64,000 nucleotides of DNA. It comes from Leucobacter luti (GTDB lineage Bacteria; Actinomycetota; Actinomycetes; Actinomycetales; Microbacteriaceae). Positions within the stretch are counted from its first letter, which is position 1; each line of letters starts with the position of its first letter. A model generated the notes under the pieces. That model had not been told where the DNA came from. It saw nothing but the letters and a program-made list of their open reading frames with translations, and did no database searches. Positions 21,688-30,944 of this stretch are shown piece by piece. Location: NCBI RefSeq assembly GCF_004217175.1, contig NZ_SHKI01000002.1, forward strand, positions 1 to 64,000. Direction: 5' to 3'. A program made the translations under genes and the position numbers.

Positions 21688-23255
21688 GCACTGAACAGAC
21701 CGGCGCGCACGGCGCCGAAATGAACGAACCGGAGGTGTTCGACGCCGCCGCGATCGACGCCGACGAGATCATCGTGGGGGAGGGCTTCACGCCCGAGCTC
21801 CTCGACGACGGGGTGACCGACGAGGAGCGCCTGCGCGCAATGCGCTCGAACCTCGACGGCTTCGACCTCGAAGAGGACGACATCGCCCTCATGAACGAGG
21901 ACGGCGAGTTCATCGGCTTCGCCGAGCCCGCCGCCGAGGCGCTGCCGGTCGTCGCGATCGTGGGCCGCCCGAACGTGGGCAAGTCCGCGCTCGTGAACCG
22001 CATCCTCGGCCGCCGCGAGGCGGTCGTGGAGGACGTCCCCGGGGTGACCCGCGACCGCGTCACCTACCAGGCCGAGTGGAACGGGACGCGCTACTCGCTC
22101 GTCGACACGGGCGGGTGGGAGCCCGACGCGAAGGGCATCGACGCGTCCGTCGCGCTGCAGGCTGAGGTCGCCATCGAGCTCTGCGACGCCGTGATGTTCG
22201 TGGTCGACTCCCGCGTGGGGCCCACCGCCACCGACGAGCGCGTCGTGCAGTTGCTGCGCCGCACCAACAAGCCGGTCTTCCTCGTCGCGAACAAGGTGGA
22301 CGACGCGGTGCTGGAGCCCGAGGCCGCGCAGCTGTGGTCGCTCGGACTCGGCGAGCCGCACGCGGTCTCCGCGCTGCACGGCCGCGGCGTCGCCGACCTG
22401 CTCGACCAGGTCATCGCCGGCCTCCCCGAGGAGTCCGCGGTGGCGCAGCCGAAGCTCACCGGCCCCCGTCGCGTCGCGCTGCTCGGCCGCCCCAACGTGG
22501 GCAAGTCGAGCCTCCTGAACAAGGCGGCCGGCGAGGAGCGCGCGGTGGTCTCTGACGTCGCCGGCACCACGCGTGACCCAGTGGACGAGCAGGTCGAGAT
22601 CGCCGGCCGCGTGTGGACCTTTGTGGACACCGCCGGCATCCGCCGCCGCGTGCACCTGCAGAAGGGCGCAGACTTCTACGCCTCGCTGCGCACCGCCGCG
22701 GCGCTCGAAAAGGCCGAGGTCGCCGTGGTGCTCATCGACGTGACGCAGGAGATCAGCGACCAGGATCTGCGCATCATCGACCTGGTGCTCGAGTCGGGCC
22801 GCGCGCTCGTGCTCGCGTTCAACAAGTGGGACCTCCTCGACGAGGATCGCCGCCGCTACCTTGAGCGCGAGATCGAGCAGGACCTCGCGCACGTTGACTG
22901 GGCGCCCCGCGTCAACATCTCGGCGCGCACCGGCCGCCACCTGGAGAAGCTCGTCCCCGCGCTTGAGCGCGCGCTCGAGTCCTGGGACACCCGTATCCCC
23001 ACCGCAAAGTTCAACGCGTTCGTTGCGGAGCTGGTGCAGGAGCACCCGCACCCGCTGCGCGGTGGCAAGCAGCCGAAGATCCTGTTCGGCACGCAGGTGC
23101 AGAACCGGCCGCCCACATTCGTGCTCTTCACCTCGGGCTTCCTCGATCCGGGCTACCGCCGCTTCATCCAGCGCCGCCTGCGCGAGCGCTACAACTTCGA
23201 GGGCAGCCCGATCGTGATCAACATGCGCATCAGGGAGAAGCGCCAGCGCGCCTAG
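21684..23255 (+). CDS. der: Ribosome biogenesis GTPase Der (EngA)
   Basis: 523 aa with two tandem GTPase domains: G1 motifs [16 protein letters not shown] (residue ~92) and [16 protein letters not shown] (~270). The KH-like C-terminal domain (~430-523) includes the FVLFTSGF segment. An acidic N-terminal extension of ~85 residues precedes the first domain, as in other actinobacteria. It acts in 50S subunit maturation and is the last gene of the operon. Confidence 0.97.
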   Translation: MSTEQTGAHGAEMNEPEVFDAAAIDADEIIVGEGFTPELLDDGVTDEERLRAMRSNLDGFDLEEDDIALMNEDGEFIGFAEPAAEALPVVAIVGRPNVGKSALVNRILGRREAVVEDVPGVTRDRVTYQAEWNGTRYSLVDTGGWEPDAKGIDASVALQAEVAIELCDAVMFVVDSRVGPTATDERVVQLLRRTNKPVFLVANKVDDAVLEPEAAQLWSLGLGEPHAVSALHGRGVADLLDQVIAGLPEESAVAQPKLTGPRRVALLGRPNVGKSSLLNKAAGEERAVVSDVAGTTRDPVDEQVEIAGRVWTFVDTAGIRRRVHLQKGADFYASLRTAAALEKAEVAVVLIDVTQEISDQDLRIIDLVLESGRALVLAFNKWDLLDEDRRRYLEREIEQDLAHVDWAPRVNISARTGRHLEKLVPALERALESWDTRIPTAKFNAFVAELVQEHPHPLRGGKQPKILFGTQVQNRPPTFVLFTSGFLDPGYRRFIQRRLRERYNFEGSPIVINMRIREKRQRA

Positions 23256-23364
23256 CGCTGCGGCCGGCCGCGCCCGGGGGCTGAGTCGCCGGGTGCTGGC
23301 TGCCACTGGGTGGCGGCCGCCCTGGGCGCTGGCCGCCCTGGGCGCTCGGCGCTGGCCGCCCCCG

Positions 23365-23420
23365 CGAGAGCGCCGGTGTGCACCGTTCCCACTGGGAACC
23401 GGTGCGCACCGGCGCTCTCG
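23365..23420 (+). terminator. Terminator of the parA-der operon
   Basis: CGAGAGCGCCGGTG.GCACC..TTCCC pairs with GGGAA..GGTGC.CACCGGCGCTCTCG, a stem of more than 20 bp with a few mismatches. TTTGCGTTTC follows. It lies ~110 bp after der. The stretch before it (23305-23360) is a short GC-rich direct repeat (GGCCGCCCTGGGCGCT, twice). Confidence 0.8.
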
Positions 23421-23495
23421 TTTGCGTTTCCGGGCCCGGCCTTGCCCGACTCCCTCCCGCCGCCCCGTCGCACGCGGCCCCCAGGACCGCTGGCA

Positions 23496-23507
23496 TAGGG
23501 TGAGTGA
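23496..23507 (+). promoter_or_regulatory. -10 element, leaderless promoter of the DUF817 gene
   Basis: TAGGGT (23496-23501) ends 6 nt before the ATG at 23508. There is no ribosome-binding site in between. Confidence 0.5.
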
Positions 23508-24611
23508 ATGGATTCACCGGGCGCCGAGCGCAGCATGACCCCGCTCGAGCGCACGATCGATCGGGCCGCGCAGCGCGTGCTCGCGGGCGCACCCCACCGC
23601 GGCGCGCGTGCGGTGCTGGTCGAGTGCGCGGTGTTCCTGCTCAAGCAGGCGTGGGCGTGCATCTTCGGCGCGCTGCTGCTCGTGGTGATCGTGGCGGCAC
23701 GCCTCTGGTACCCGGACGAGGCGGCGCTCGCCCGCAACGACGCCCTCACGATCGCGGCGATCCTGATCCAGATCGGCATGCTCGTGTTCAAGCTCGAGAG
23801 CGGGCGCGAGCTCTGGGTGATCCTCATGTTCCACGTCGCGGGCACCGCCATGGAGGTGTTCAAGACGGACGCCGGGTCCTGGGCGTACGAGGCCGAGGGC
23901 GTGCTGCACATTGGGGCCGTGCCGCTGTTCAGCGGGTTCATGTACGCGGCGGTGGGCTCGTACATGGTGCGCGTGTACCGGCTGCACCACCTGCGATTCA
24001 CGCGGTACCCGCCGGTGTGGGCCACCACGATCGTGGCCGCGGCGATCTACGTGAACTTCTTCTCGCACCACTTCATCGTCGACGTGCGCTGGGTGCTGAT
24101 CGCGGTGGTTGCGCTGCTGTGGTGGCGCACGGTGATGCACTTCCGCGTGTGGCGGGTGACGCTGCGGGTTCCGCTGCTGCTGGTGTTCGGCGGCGTTGCC
24201 GTGTTCATCTGGATCGCGGAGAACATCGCGACCTGGGCGGGCGCGTGGCTCTATCCGCACCAGGAGGGCGGCTGGGAGCTCGTGTCTCCGCAGAAGCTCG
24301 TCGCCTGGTTCTTGCTCATGATCATCTCGGTGGTCATGGTGACATGGGTGTACCCGCCGCGCGATATCGCTGCGGCGGGTACCGATCCGGAACCGCTATC
24401 CGACGAGCCCGAAGAACGGGATCGCGAAGAGGCCGAAGCCGAGCGCGACCGCGCCGATGAGCAGGCCGAGCGCGGTGAGCGCGAGCATCACGCCGTTCAG
24501 CCAGACGCCCCACAGGGTGAGGGTGCGGTCGGGGGCGCCGCGGCGCAGCGCGAGGATGCCGAACACGAGGCCGGCGGCGGGGACGAAGAACGTCCAGCCG
24601 CTGACCACTGA
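23508..24611 (+). CDS. DUF817 integral membrane protein with an antisense-overlapping tail
   Basis: 367 aa. Residues ~40-290 are a polytopic membrane protein of the DUF817 type. Conserved-looking segments are KLESGRELWVILMFHVAGTA, PLFSGFMYAAVGSYMVR and the histidine-rich NFFSHHFIVD. Function unknown. After the last membrane segment (~297) the protein continues for ~70 charged residues (Glu/Arg/Ala-rich). These are encoded opposite the end of the minus-strand gene at 24396-24812, giving 216 bp of convergent coding overlap. Family members normally end near residue ~290, so the tail is probably read-through after loss of a stop. Confidence 0.8.
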   Translation: MDSPGAERSMTPLERTIDRAAQRVLAGAPHRGARAVLVECAVFLLKQAWACIFGALLLVVIVAARLWYPDEAALARNDALTIAAILIQIGMLVFKLESGRELWVILMFHVAGTAMEVFKTDAGSWAYEAEGVLHIGAVPLFSGFMYAAVGSYMVRVYRLHHLRFTRYPPVWATTIVAAAIYVNFFSHHFIVDVRWVLIAVVALLWWRTVMHFRVWRVTLRVPLLLVFGGVAVFIWIAENIATWAGAWLYPHQEGGWELVSPQKLVAWFLLMIISVVMVTWVYPPRDIAAAGTDPEPLSDEPEERDREEAEAERDRADEQAERGEREHHAVQPDAPQGEGAVGGAAAQREDAEHEAGGGDEERPAADH

Positions 24612-24812
24612 AAGGATGCCGAGCACGAAGCTGACGATCCCGAAGGTGCGGGTGGTCTCGGGGTTGACCGGCGCCGCCGCGGGCTGGGGCAGCGGCTCGG
24701 CCGGGTGCCCCGGAGTCTGCGCCTGGGGCTGCGCCTGGGTCTGTGCCTGAGTCTGCTCGAAGTCCGGGCCGCTCTGCGAGGGCGTGGTCTCGGGGAAGAT
24801 GGTGGTATTCAT
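24396..24812 (-). CDS. Small DUF4190-like membrane protein
   Basis: 138 aa from the ATG at 24812, with AAAGGAG 6 nt upstream; the longer ORF to 25058 would run through a palindromic repeat. Residues 1-65 are Gln/Pro/Thr-rich with a TQAQTQAQPQAQ tract. Residues ~70-135 contain two to three hydrophobic segments separated by a short basic loop (LALRRGAPDRT), the DUF4190 pattern. Function unknown. Its 3' half is overlapped by the DUF817 gene on the other strand. Confidence 0.7.
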   Translation of the reverse strand: MNTTIFPETTPSQSGPDFEQTQAQTQAQPQAQTPGHPAEPLPQPAAAPVNPETTRTFGIVSFVLGILSVVSGWTFFVPAAGLVFGILALRRGAPDRTLTLWGVWLNGVMLALTALGLLIGAVALGFGLFAIPFFGLVG

Positions 24813-25052
24813 GGTGCGCTCCTTTCGAGCGATTCGCGGGCCTGCATTTCGCTCCCGTCCTGATACTTCAAAGGTACGGTGGCACCCCGGTGCAGCGCGT
24901 CCCACCGCGGTATCGAGGGGGTCATACCCGGGTACCGAGGGGATCGCGGCGGGGTGAGACCAGGGGCTGCCCGGGGGCCTGCGCCCCGCTGCTGGCGCTC
25001 TGCTGCCTGCGTTCTGCTGCTGGCGCCCTACCGCCCGCGCTCTGCCGCCCGC

Positions 25053-25136
25053 GCTCACGCAGGAGATCCGAACTCAGGCGGGTGGATTCCGCCGAATCTC
25101 TCCGCCTGAGTTCGGATCTCCTGCGTGAGTTCGGAT
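25053..25136. repeat. Intergenic palindromic repeat, copy 3
   Basis: CTCACGCAGGAGATCCGAAC plus TCAGGCGG forms the left arm, and CCGCCTGAGTTCGGATCTCC plus TGCGTGAG the right arm. Arms are perfect over 28 bp; the central GTGGATTCCGCCGAATCTCT differs from copies 1 and 2. It lies between the MFS gene's 3' end and the start of the DUF4190-like gene. The rest of the 24813-25248 spacer shows no ORF or other structure beyond GC-rich sequence. Confidence 0.9.
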
Positions 25137-25248
25137 CGGGTGCGGGGTCGAGCCTGGGCGAGCACGGTTGCGGCAGGCCGCGCGGCTGCGGGTGCGGGGC
25201 GGCGGCTGGGCGTGCGCGAGCCCCGCCACCCCGCACCCGCAGCGCCCG

Positions 25249-26796
25249 CTAGTGTGATGCGGCGGAGACGTCCGTGCCCTTCGGGGTGATGAAGAACACG
25301 GCGGCGGCAACGCCGAGCATCAGGAGGCCGCCGGCGAGCCCGGTCCACTGGAACGCGTGGGTGAACGCGACCCCGGCCTCGGTGGCGAGTTCCGGGAGCC
25401 GCAGCTGCTCGGCGATCGACACGGCGGCGCCGAGCGACTCCTCCGCCTGGCCGGCCAGCGCGGGATCGATACTCGACACGGCGGGTGATCCGGCGAACTC
25501 CGCGCGGTACAGGAGCGCCGCGACGCTGCCGAGGATCGCGACGCCGAGTACCGCGCCGAGCTCGTAGGAGGTCTCCTCGATTGCGCCAGCGCTGCCCGCC
25601 TTCTCCTCGGGGGAGCCGTGCATGATCATCGCGGAGCCGATCGCGAGCGAGCCGCTGCCCACACCCACGAGCGCGAGCGCGATGATCACGGTCGCGATCG
25701 TGAGGGTGCCCGGCAGGAGGCCGACGAGCAGCATGCCGATCCCCGCGGAGGCGATGCCGCCCGCGAGCACGGCGCGCGCGCCGATGACCCGGGCCAGCGG
25801 CGGCGCGAGCAGCGAGGCGAGCGCGCCCGTGATCGCGATCGGGAACAGGCGAATCCCGGCCTCGACGGGCGAGGCGCCGTCGACCAGCTGCATCCACTGG
25901 GCCACGAGCAGCAGGGCTGCGACCATCGCAAACGTAGAGCCGAGCGCGGCGAGCACGCCGGCCGAGAATGCACGGTTGCGGAACAACTTGAGCTCAAGCA
26001 GCGGCGACGGGCTGCGCATGCACCGCAGCACGAACCAGATGAGCAGTGCCGCGCCGGCGAAGAACCCGACGAGCGCCTCGGGCACGAGGAAGCTTGCCTC
26101 CTTGCCGAACGTCTTGATCGACCACACGAGCAGCGTCATGCCGACGAGCGAGAGCACCGCAGCGAACGCGTCCCAGCGGCCGGGGTGCGCCACGCGCGAC
26201 TCGGGCAGGATCAGGATGCCCGCGATCACGCCGGCGATCATGAGCGGCACGTTGATGAGGAACGCCGCGTGCCACGAGAAGTGCTCGAGCAGCAGGCCGC
26301 CCACGAGCGGGCCGACCGCCGCGCCGAGGCCCGAGACTGCGGCCCAGATACTCAGCGCGGTGGCGCGCTCCTTCGCGTCGGTGAAGATGACGCGGATCAG
26401 TGAGAGCGTGATGGGCATGATCATGGCGCCGCCCACGCCGAGCAGCGCGCGGATGCCGATCACCGACTCGGCGCTGTTCGCGAACAGGATCAGGAGCGAC
26501 GCCCCGCCGAAGATCGTGTAGCCGAGCATGAGCATGCGCTTGCGGCCCCAGCGGTCGGCGATCGCCGCGAACGACACGAGCAGGCCCGCGAGCACGAGCG
26601 AGTAGACGTCGATGATCCAGAGCTGCTGGTCAGACGTGGGGTGCAGCTCGGCGGCCATCTCCGGGAGCGCGATATTGAGGATCGTCATGTCCATGGTGAT
26701 CACGAGCAGGCTCGCCGTGAGCACCGCGACGGCCGCCCAGCGCCGGGCGCGGCTGAGCTGCTGCGCGGGGGTCTGGGTTGCTGGAGGGGAGGACAT
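25249..26796 (-). CDS. MFS drug exporter, DHA2 (EmrB/QacA) family
   Basis: 515 aa with about 14 hydrophobic segments. The first is followed by MDMTILNIALPEM, the DHA2 signature at TM1. Motif A is DRWGRKRMLMLG and motif C is in SGLGAAVGPLVGGLL. Proton-driven export of cationic or hydrophobic compounds is likely. It lies downstream of a TetR gene in the same direction, with a 275-bp spacer, so TetR control is likely. Confidence 0.93.
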   Translation of the reverse strand: MSSPPATQTPAQQLSRARRWAAVAVLTASLLVITMDMTILNIALPEMAAELHPTSDQQLWIIDVYSLVLAGLLVSFAAIADRWGRKRMLMLGYTIFGGASLLILFANSAESVIGIRALLGVGGAMIMPITLSLIRVIFTDAKERATALSIWAAVSGLGAAVGPLVGGLLLEHFSWHAAFLINVPLMIAGVIAGILILPESRVAHPGRWDAFAAVLSLVGMTLLVWSIKTFGKEASFLVPEALVGFFAGAALLIWFVLRCMRSPSPLLELKLFRNRAFSAGVLAALGSTFAMVAALLLVAQWMQLVDGASPVEAGIRLFPIAITGALASLLAPPLARVIGARAVLAGGIASAGIGMLLVGLLPGTLTIATVIIALALVGVGSGSLAIGSAMIMHGSPEEKAGSAGAIEETSYELGAVLGVAILGSVAALLYRAEFAGSPAVSSIDPALAGQAEESLGAAVSIAEQLRLPELATEAGVAFTHAFQWTGLAGGLLMLGVAAAVFFITPKGTDVSAASH

Positions 26797-27071
26797 GTGT
26801 GGCCTTTCGGTTGTTCCGGGTGTGGTGGGGCTGGTGGGTGCCCCGAGAAGAGTTGAGCCGGTGCTGCGGGGCCGGATCCGGGTGCTGCGGGATCCCGCCT
26901 GAGGTGGTGCCGGATCCGGGTGGTTCGGGTGCTCCGGGTGGTGCGGGTGTGGGAGCGGACCCTGATCCTGATCCTGATGTGGCGCGTGCTCCGGGTGCTG
27001 CCGGTGCCCGATTCGGATCCTGATCTGAGCCCCGGCCGGGGTGCTGGTGGTGCGCGGCGGCCCCGGACCGG
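26797..27071. other. Low-complexity spacer between tetR and MFS gene
   Basis: 275 bp of G- and T-rich sequence with short repeats such as GGGTGCTGCGGG and (GATCCT)n. I see no ORF, clear promoter or terminator. It may separate regulator and exporter mRNAs. Confidence 0.6.
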
Positions 27072-27761
27072 CTAGTGCGTGGGTTCCGAGGTGCGCCGCG
27101 GTCCAGGATCCGGGAGGTCATCCCGATCCGGATCGCCCGCGGGCCCCGACCGTACCGGCACCTCCGGCCGAGCCGGCACCTCCCGTGCCGCCGGGAGTCG
27201 GCTCAGCGCGGTGAACACGCGGGTGAGGTGCTCGGCGCTCAGCGGCTCCTCGTGGAGGCTCGCGTGGACGGTGGCCCCGTCGAGGTAGACCGAGAGCGCG
27301 AGCGCCTGGTCGTGCCCGAGCGTGGGAGTGAGGATCTCGACGAGGCGCTCGTTCCAGCGCAGGGCGAGGGCCCGGAGCCGCTGGTCGGTGCTGCCGCTCG
27401 CGATGAGCGCGATGTCCGATTGCACCGCACGCCGATCCCGCAGGAACACGAGGATCTCGGCGACGGCGTGGCTCGGGTCCTCGACGATGTCGGCCACCAG
27501 CGGGCCGATGCTCTCGAGTGACTCGTCGATCTCATCGGCGAGCTGTTGCAGGGCGGCCTCGCGCAGCTCGTCGATCGAGGCGAAGTGCTGGGTGGTGGAG
27601 CCGAGCGGCACGCCCGCCCGCGCGGCGATGGCGCGGTGCGTGAGCGCGGCGGGGCCGTGCTCGGCGGCGAGCTCGGCGGCGGCGGCGAGGATCTCGCGGC
27701 GGCGCGCCTCCGGGTCGCGGCGGCGCGGGGCAGTGTCCTGTGGGACGACCGGCTCCGACAT
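27072..27761 (-). CDS. TetR family transcriptional repressor
   Basis: 229 aa from the ATG at 27761, preceded by GAGGAGCG. The N-terminal helix-turn-helix spans residues ~20-65 (RREILAAAAELAAEHG, then ALTHRAIAARAGVPLGSTTQ with TQHFAS). The variable C-terminal ligand domain ends in a Pro/Arg-rich disordered tail of ~35 residues. It precedes an MFS exporter, so it is probably that exporter's repressor and its own, via the tandem operator just upstream. Confidence 0.9.
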   Translation of the reverse strand: MSEPVVPQDTAPRRRDPEARRREILAAAAELAAEHGPAALTHRAIAARAGVPLGSTTQHFASIDELREAALQQLADEIDESLESIGPLVADIVEDPSHAVAEILVFLRDRRAVQSDIALIASGSTDQRLRALALRWNERLVEILTPTLGHDQALALSVYLDGATVHASLHEEPLSAEHLTRVFTALSRLPAAREVPARPEVPVRSGPAGDPDRDDLPDPGPRRTSEPTH

Positions 27762-27779
27762 CACGCGCTCCTCAGCTTC

Positions 27780-27810
27780 TGTACTTTTGTACATGTACTT
27801 TTGTACATTA
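27780..27810. promoter_or_regulatory. Twin TetR operator, GTAC-N4-GTAC twice
   Basis: GTACTTTTGTAC occurs at 27781-27792 and again at 27795-27806, each a GTAC-N4-GTAC palindrome with 14-bp spacing. It lies 20-45 bp upstream of the tetR start in otherwise GC-rich DNA. AT-rich flanks make it a likely promoter too. Confidence 0.75.
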
Positions 27811-27934
27811 ATTCGACGTGTGACGCAAGGTGTCGCGTTCGCTGTGAAGCTTCCCCGTTTGTCCGAGGATCCCGGTAGCGTGGATCGTGTTCAGGGCAGC
27901 CGTCCGGCTGCTCGGCGCAAGGAGGAAACGCACC

Positions 27935-28405
27935 ATGGCTCAAATCAGCACTGCCGATTTGTATGACGAGCGTGGCGATCAGCTGCAGTCGGTTGCACTG
28001 CAGTTCCAAGACATTGGCGGGATGACGGGCTTCACTGGCGTGGTCCGCACCGTCCGCTGCTTCCAGGACAACGCGCTGCTCAAGCAGGTGCTGTCCACGC
28101 CCGGCGACGGCGCCGTGCTCGTGATCGACGGCGCGGGCTCACTCGCCACCGCGCTCGTCGGCGACATGATCGCCGGCCTCGCGGTCGACAACGGCTGGTG
28201 CGGGCTGATCGTCAACGGCGCGATCCGCGACCGCGTTGCGATCGGCACCCTCCCGTTCGGGGTCAAGGCGCTCGGGTCAAACCCCGCCAAGTCAACCAAG
28301 ACCGGCGCGGGCGAGGTGGACGTCGAGGTGGAGTTCGGCGGCGTCGTGTTCCGCCCGGGTGCGACCGTGTGGTGCGACGAGGACGGGATCCTCGTCGAGG
28401 CATAA
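27935..28405 (+). CDS. rraA: RraA family protein (RNase E regulator / HMG aldolase-like)
   Basis: 156 aa, ATG preceded by AAGGAGG. The RraA fold is clear: [12 protein letters not shown] at the N-terminus, [20 protein letters not shown] and [18 protein letters not shown] in the centre. The GxxxD…R-D pattern also defines 4-hydroxy-4-methyl-2-oxoglutarate aldolases, so it may be an aldolase/oxaloacetate decarboxylase rather than an RNase regulator. It is monocistronic. Confidence 0.9.
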   Translation: MAQISTADLYDERGDQLQSVALQFQDIGGMTGFTGVVRTVRCFQDNALLKQVLSTPGDGAVLVIDGAGSLATALVGDMIAGLAVDNGWCGLIVNGAIRDRVAIGTLPFGVKALGSNPAKSTKTGAGEVDVEVEFGGVVFRPGATVWCDEDGILVEA

Positions 28406-28424
28406 TCCGCGCGCCCGGGGCCAG

Positions 28425-28436
28425 TAAGATCACACT
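28425..28436 (+). promoter_or_regulatory. -10 element, leaderless promoter of the YhhN gene
   Basis: TAAGAT (28425-28430) ends 6 nt before the GTG at 28437. No ribosome-binding site is present. Confidence 0.5.
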
Positions 28437-29135
28437 GTGACCTCACGGACCCGGGCGCTGCTGCCCTTCACCCCCTACATTGTGGTGTCGATCGTGCACG
28501 TCGCTGCGCGCTTCGCAGACCACCCCATCGAGGGCCCCACGAAGCTGCTGCTCATGCCGGCGCTCGCGCTGGCCGTGATCTGGGCCTCGGCGACGATCCG
28601 GCCCTGGCCCGCGGGCGTGATCGCGCTGCTCGTCGCCTCGGTGCTGTTCTCGTGGCTGGGCGACGGCGCGGCCACGTTCTTCCCGATGTTCGAGGACGAG
28701 CTGCCGATGATGCTGCTCTGCTTCGGCCTCGCGCACGTGGGCTACCTGCTGCTCATGTGGCGGGCGCGCGGCGTCGCCGTGCGGCGCATCCCCGCATGGG
28801 CGCTCGTCTACGTGGCCGCGTACCTGGCGCTGATCGCGATCCTGATCCCGCCCACCGGGGCGCTCACCGTTCCAGTGATCGCGTACGGGCTGCTGCTCGT
28901 GGGCACCGCGGCGATGGCGTCGCGCTGCGGCCCGGTGGTGGCGTGGGGCGGCGCGTGGTTCCTGGTGTCGGACGCGGTGCTGTCGCTGCGGATCTTTCTG
29001 CCCGACGTGATGCCGGGCTGGACGAGCGGCGTGGTGATGCTCACCTACACGCTCGGGCAGGGGCTGATCGCCGCCGGGATTATTGCTGCGCTGCGCCGCC
29101 GGGCACCTCGGGAAGCCGCTTCAGCAGCTTCGTAG
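28437..29135 (+). CDS. YhhN/TMEM86-type lysoplasmalogenase family membrane protein
   Basis: 232 aa with about eight hydrophobic segments. The family-typical acidic/polar sites are present: KLLLMPAL near residue 37, FSWLGDGAATFFP near residue 71 and a late SDAVLSLR motif. Family members hydrolyse the vinyl-ether bond of lysoplasmalogens. Its last 56 bp overlap the convergent Nudix gene on the other strand. Confidence 0.88.
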   Translation: MTSRTRALLPFTPYIVVSIVHVAARFADHPIEGPTKLLLMPALALAVIWASATIRPWPAGVIALLVASVLFSWLGDGAATFFPMFEDELPMMLLCFGLAHVGYLLLMWRARGVAVRRIPAWALVYVAAYLALIAILIPPTGALTVPVIAYGLLLVGTAAMASRCGPVVAWGGAWFLVSDAVLSLRIFLPDVMPGWTSGVVMLTYTLGQGLIAAGIIAALRRRAPREAASAAS

Positions 29136-29997
29136 CGCCGCGCGTGGTGGCCGCGCCGGCCGCGAGGACGCGCGCCTTGAGCTCGGCGTCGCTCGTCACG
29201 ACCGTGATCGCGGCGTTCGCGGCCGCGAGCCGCTCCACCTCGGCGACGATCTCGTCGTCGCCAAGGCCCTCGGCATCGACCACGGTGACGCGCTCGGTGT
29301 CGCCGATGCCGCGCGCCACGCCCTCCACCACCATGATCCACTCGGGAAACGCGTCGACGAGGCCTGGCACCACGGTGTCGGGCAGGCCGAAGAAGCCGGC
29401 CCGGATCCCGCTGCCGGTCGCCACGAACGCGTCGATCCGATCCCGCAGCCGGATCGCGGCCGCGTGGCGATCCCGCCACCAGCCGTCCGGGACGGAGCCC
29501 ACCACGTTCGCCGAGTCGACCACCACCACCGGCGTGCGGCCGAGCAGCGGGCGCAGCAGCGTCCAGCTGTGCGCGAACGCGGGGTGCAGCGGCAGCCGGT
29601 CCACCTCGTCGAGCGGCACCCACGCGAGGGCGTGGCTCTCCGGATCGGTGATCTCGGGCTCGAACTGGGTGGCCACGTCGGCGACCAGCGTGGTGTAGGT
29701 CCAGCCGCCGCGGTCGAGCACGTGGGTGAGTCGCGGGGTGACCGCGTCGTCGGGGACGCCGGCCTCCTCCTGCGACTCGCGGATCGCCGCGTCGATGGCC
29801 GACTCGCGCTCGTGGCGGGCGCCGCCCGGGATGCCCCAGGTGTCGCCGTGATCGCTCCAGGTGACCCGGTGCTGCAGCAGGATCGCGTCGCGATCCCGGT
29901 CGTAGGCGAGCAGGCCCGCCGCGCCGAAGCGGCCCCAGTACCGGCCGCCGTCTTCGGCCGTGACCCACGCATCGCCGGCATCTCGAAGGTCACTCAT
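29080..29997 (-). CDS. Nudix hydrolase fused to a NYN/PIN-like domain
   Basis: 305 aa from the ATG at 29997; the longer in-frame ORF upstream is out of place. Residues ~20-155 are a Nudix domain with the box from GIPGGARHERES to RESQEEAGV. Residues ~160-305 open with VVVVDSANVVGSVPDGWWRD, the Asp-Asn pattern of NYN/PIN-type nucleases, and end with an Asp/Thr-containing VVTSDAELK segment. Such two-domain proteins are known in actinobacteria; the substrate is unknown. The 3' end overlaps the YhhN gene by 56 bp. Confidence 0.82.
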   Translation of the reverse strand: MSDLRDAGDAWVTAEDGGRYWGRFGAAGLLAYDRDRDAILLQHRVTWSDHGDTWGIPGGARHERESAIDAAIRESQEEAGVPDDAVTPRLTHVLDRGGWTYTTLVADVATQFEPEITDPESHALAWVPLDEVDRLPLHPAFAHSWTLLRPLLGRTPVVVVDSANVVGSVPDGWWRDRHAAAIRLRDRIDAFVATGSGIRAGFFGLPDTVVPGLVDAFPEWIMVVEGVARGIGDTERVTVVDAEGLGDDEIVAEVERLAAANAAITVVTSDAELKARVLAAGAATTRGATKLLKRLPEVPGGAAQQ

Positions 29998-30174
29998 ACT
30001 GCCAGCGTACCCGGGGGAGCGATCCGCGCGGCTGGGTGTTCCGCCGGATGACGCGGGATCGGTGGGGTGCAGTGGGGCGCTGTGGGGCTCTGTGCGGTGG
30101 GCTGTCGGGTGCTGCGGGGTGGTCTGCCGCCCAGCCGTGCTGCGATTCTCAGGGAAACGGGGGAGGATGGCGGC

Positions 30175-30612
30175 ATGGAACGCAGCGAAGAACCAGTGGT
30201 CGTGCTGAGCGCGGCAGCGTGCTGGGAACTCGTCGCGGGGGTGACGCTGGGGCGGCTGGTAACCAGGGTGGGCGAGATCATCGAGATCGCGCCCGTCAAC
30301 TATGTGGTCGACGGGGAGTCCCTCGTCTTCCGCACCGGCTCGGGCAGCAAGCTGTCCGCGCTGACAATAAATAGGGCGGTCACCTTCCAGGTGGACGCGA
30401 TCGGGGAGGACGAGGGCTGGAGTGTGGTGCTGCACGGCACTGCGCACGCGCTCGAGACCGCCGCCGAGCTTGAGGCGGTGGCGGATCTGCCGCTGCGCCC
30501 GCTCGTGCCCACGCTCAAGCCCACGTTTGTGCGGATCGACGTTCACGCCGTGAACGGGCGCGGCTACCGGTTCGGGGAGGAGCCACAGCCAGAGGACGTC
30601 CAGGAGGGGTGA
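30175..30612 (+). CDS. Pyridoxamine 5'-phosphate oxidase-fold (FMN/F420-binding) protein
   Basis: 145 aa. The ATG at 30175 has GGAGG 8 nt before it. The split beta-barrel pattern is visible: LGRLVTRVGEIIEIAPVNYV, then GESLVFRTGSGSKLSAL and VTFQVDAI. Relatives bind FMN, haem or F420 and are often stress-related. Function unknown. The 250 bp to the tRNA region contains a TAAGAT box at 30801-30806, a likely tRNA promoter. Confidence 0.8.
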   Translation: MERSEEPVVVLSAAACWELVAGVTLGRLVTRVGEIIEIAPVNYVVDGESLVFRTGSGSKLSALTINRAVTFQVDAIGEDEGWSVVLHGTAHALETAAELEAVADLPLRPLVPTLKPTFVRIDVHAVNGRGYRFGEEPQPEDVQEG

Positions 30613-30862
30613 CCGCGCCGCTGCGCGGTGGGCGTGCCGATGCGCGGTGGGCGGAGTGTGCTGCGGCGTCGAGTGCTGCTGGCGTTTTCGGCGTTCGTCG
30701 TGCGGTTCTGCGCAGGAATCCGGCGCCCGGTGGGCCCGGCGTGACGCGCCCGGGTTTCGCGAGAACCCCCGGATGGTCACGGAGTGCCCCAGAGTGTGGG
30801 TAAGATAGAGGGGTTGCCTCGACGTCGGGATCCCTCACCGGAAACCGTCGTCATGGAGACAG

Positions 30863-30930
<68 letters not shown>

Positions 30931-30944
30931 AAACAACAGAACAA

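Noticed and set aside
12324..25136. Palindromic repeats considered as a CRISPR array
   Set aside because: Copies are kilobases apart, without regular spacers or cas genes. They are long inverted repeats rather than direct repeats.
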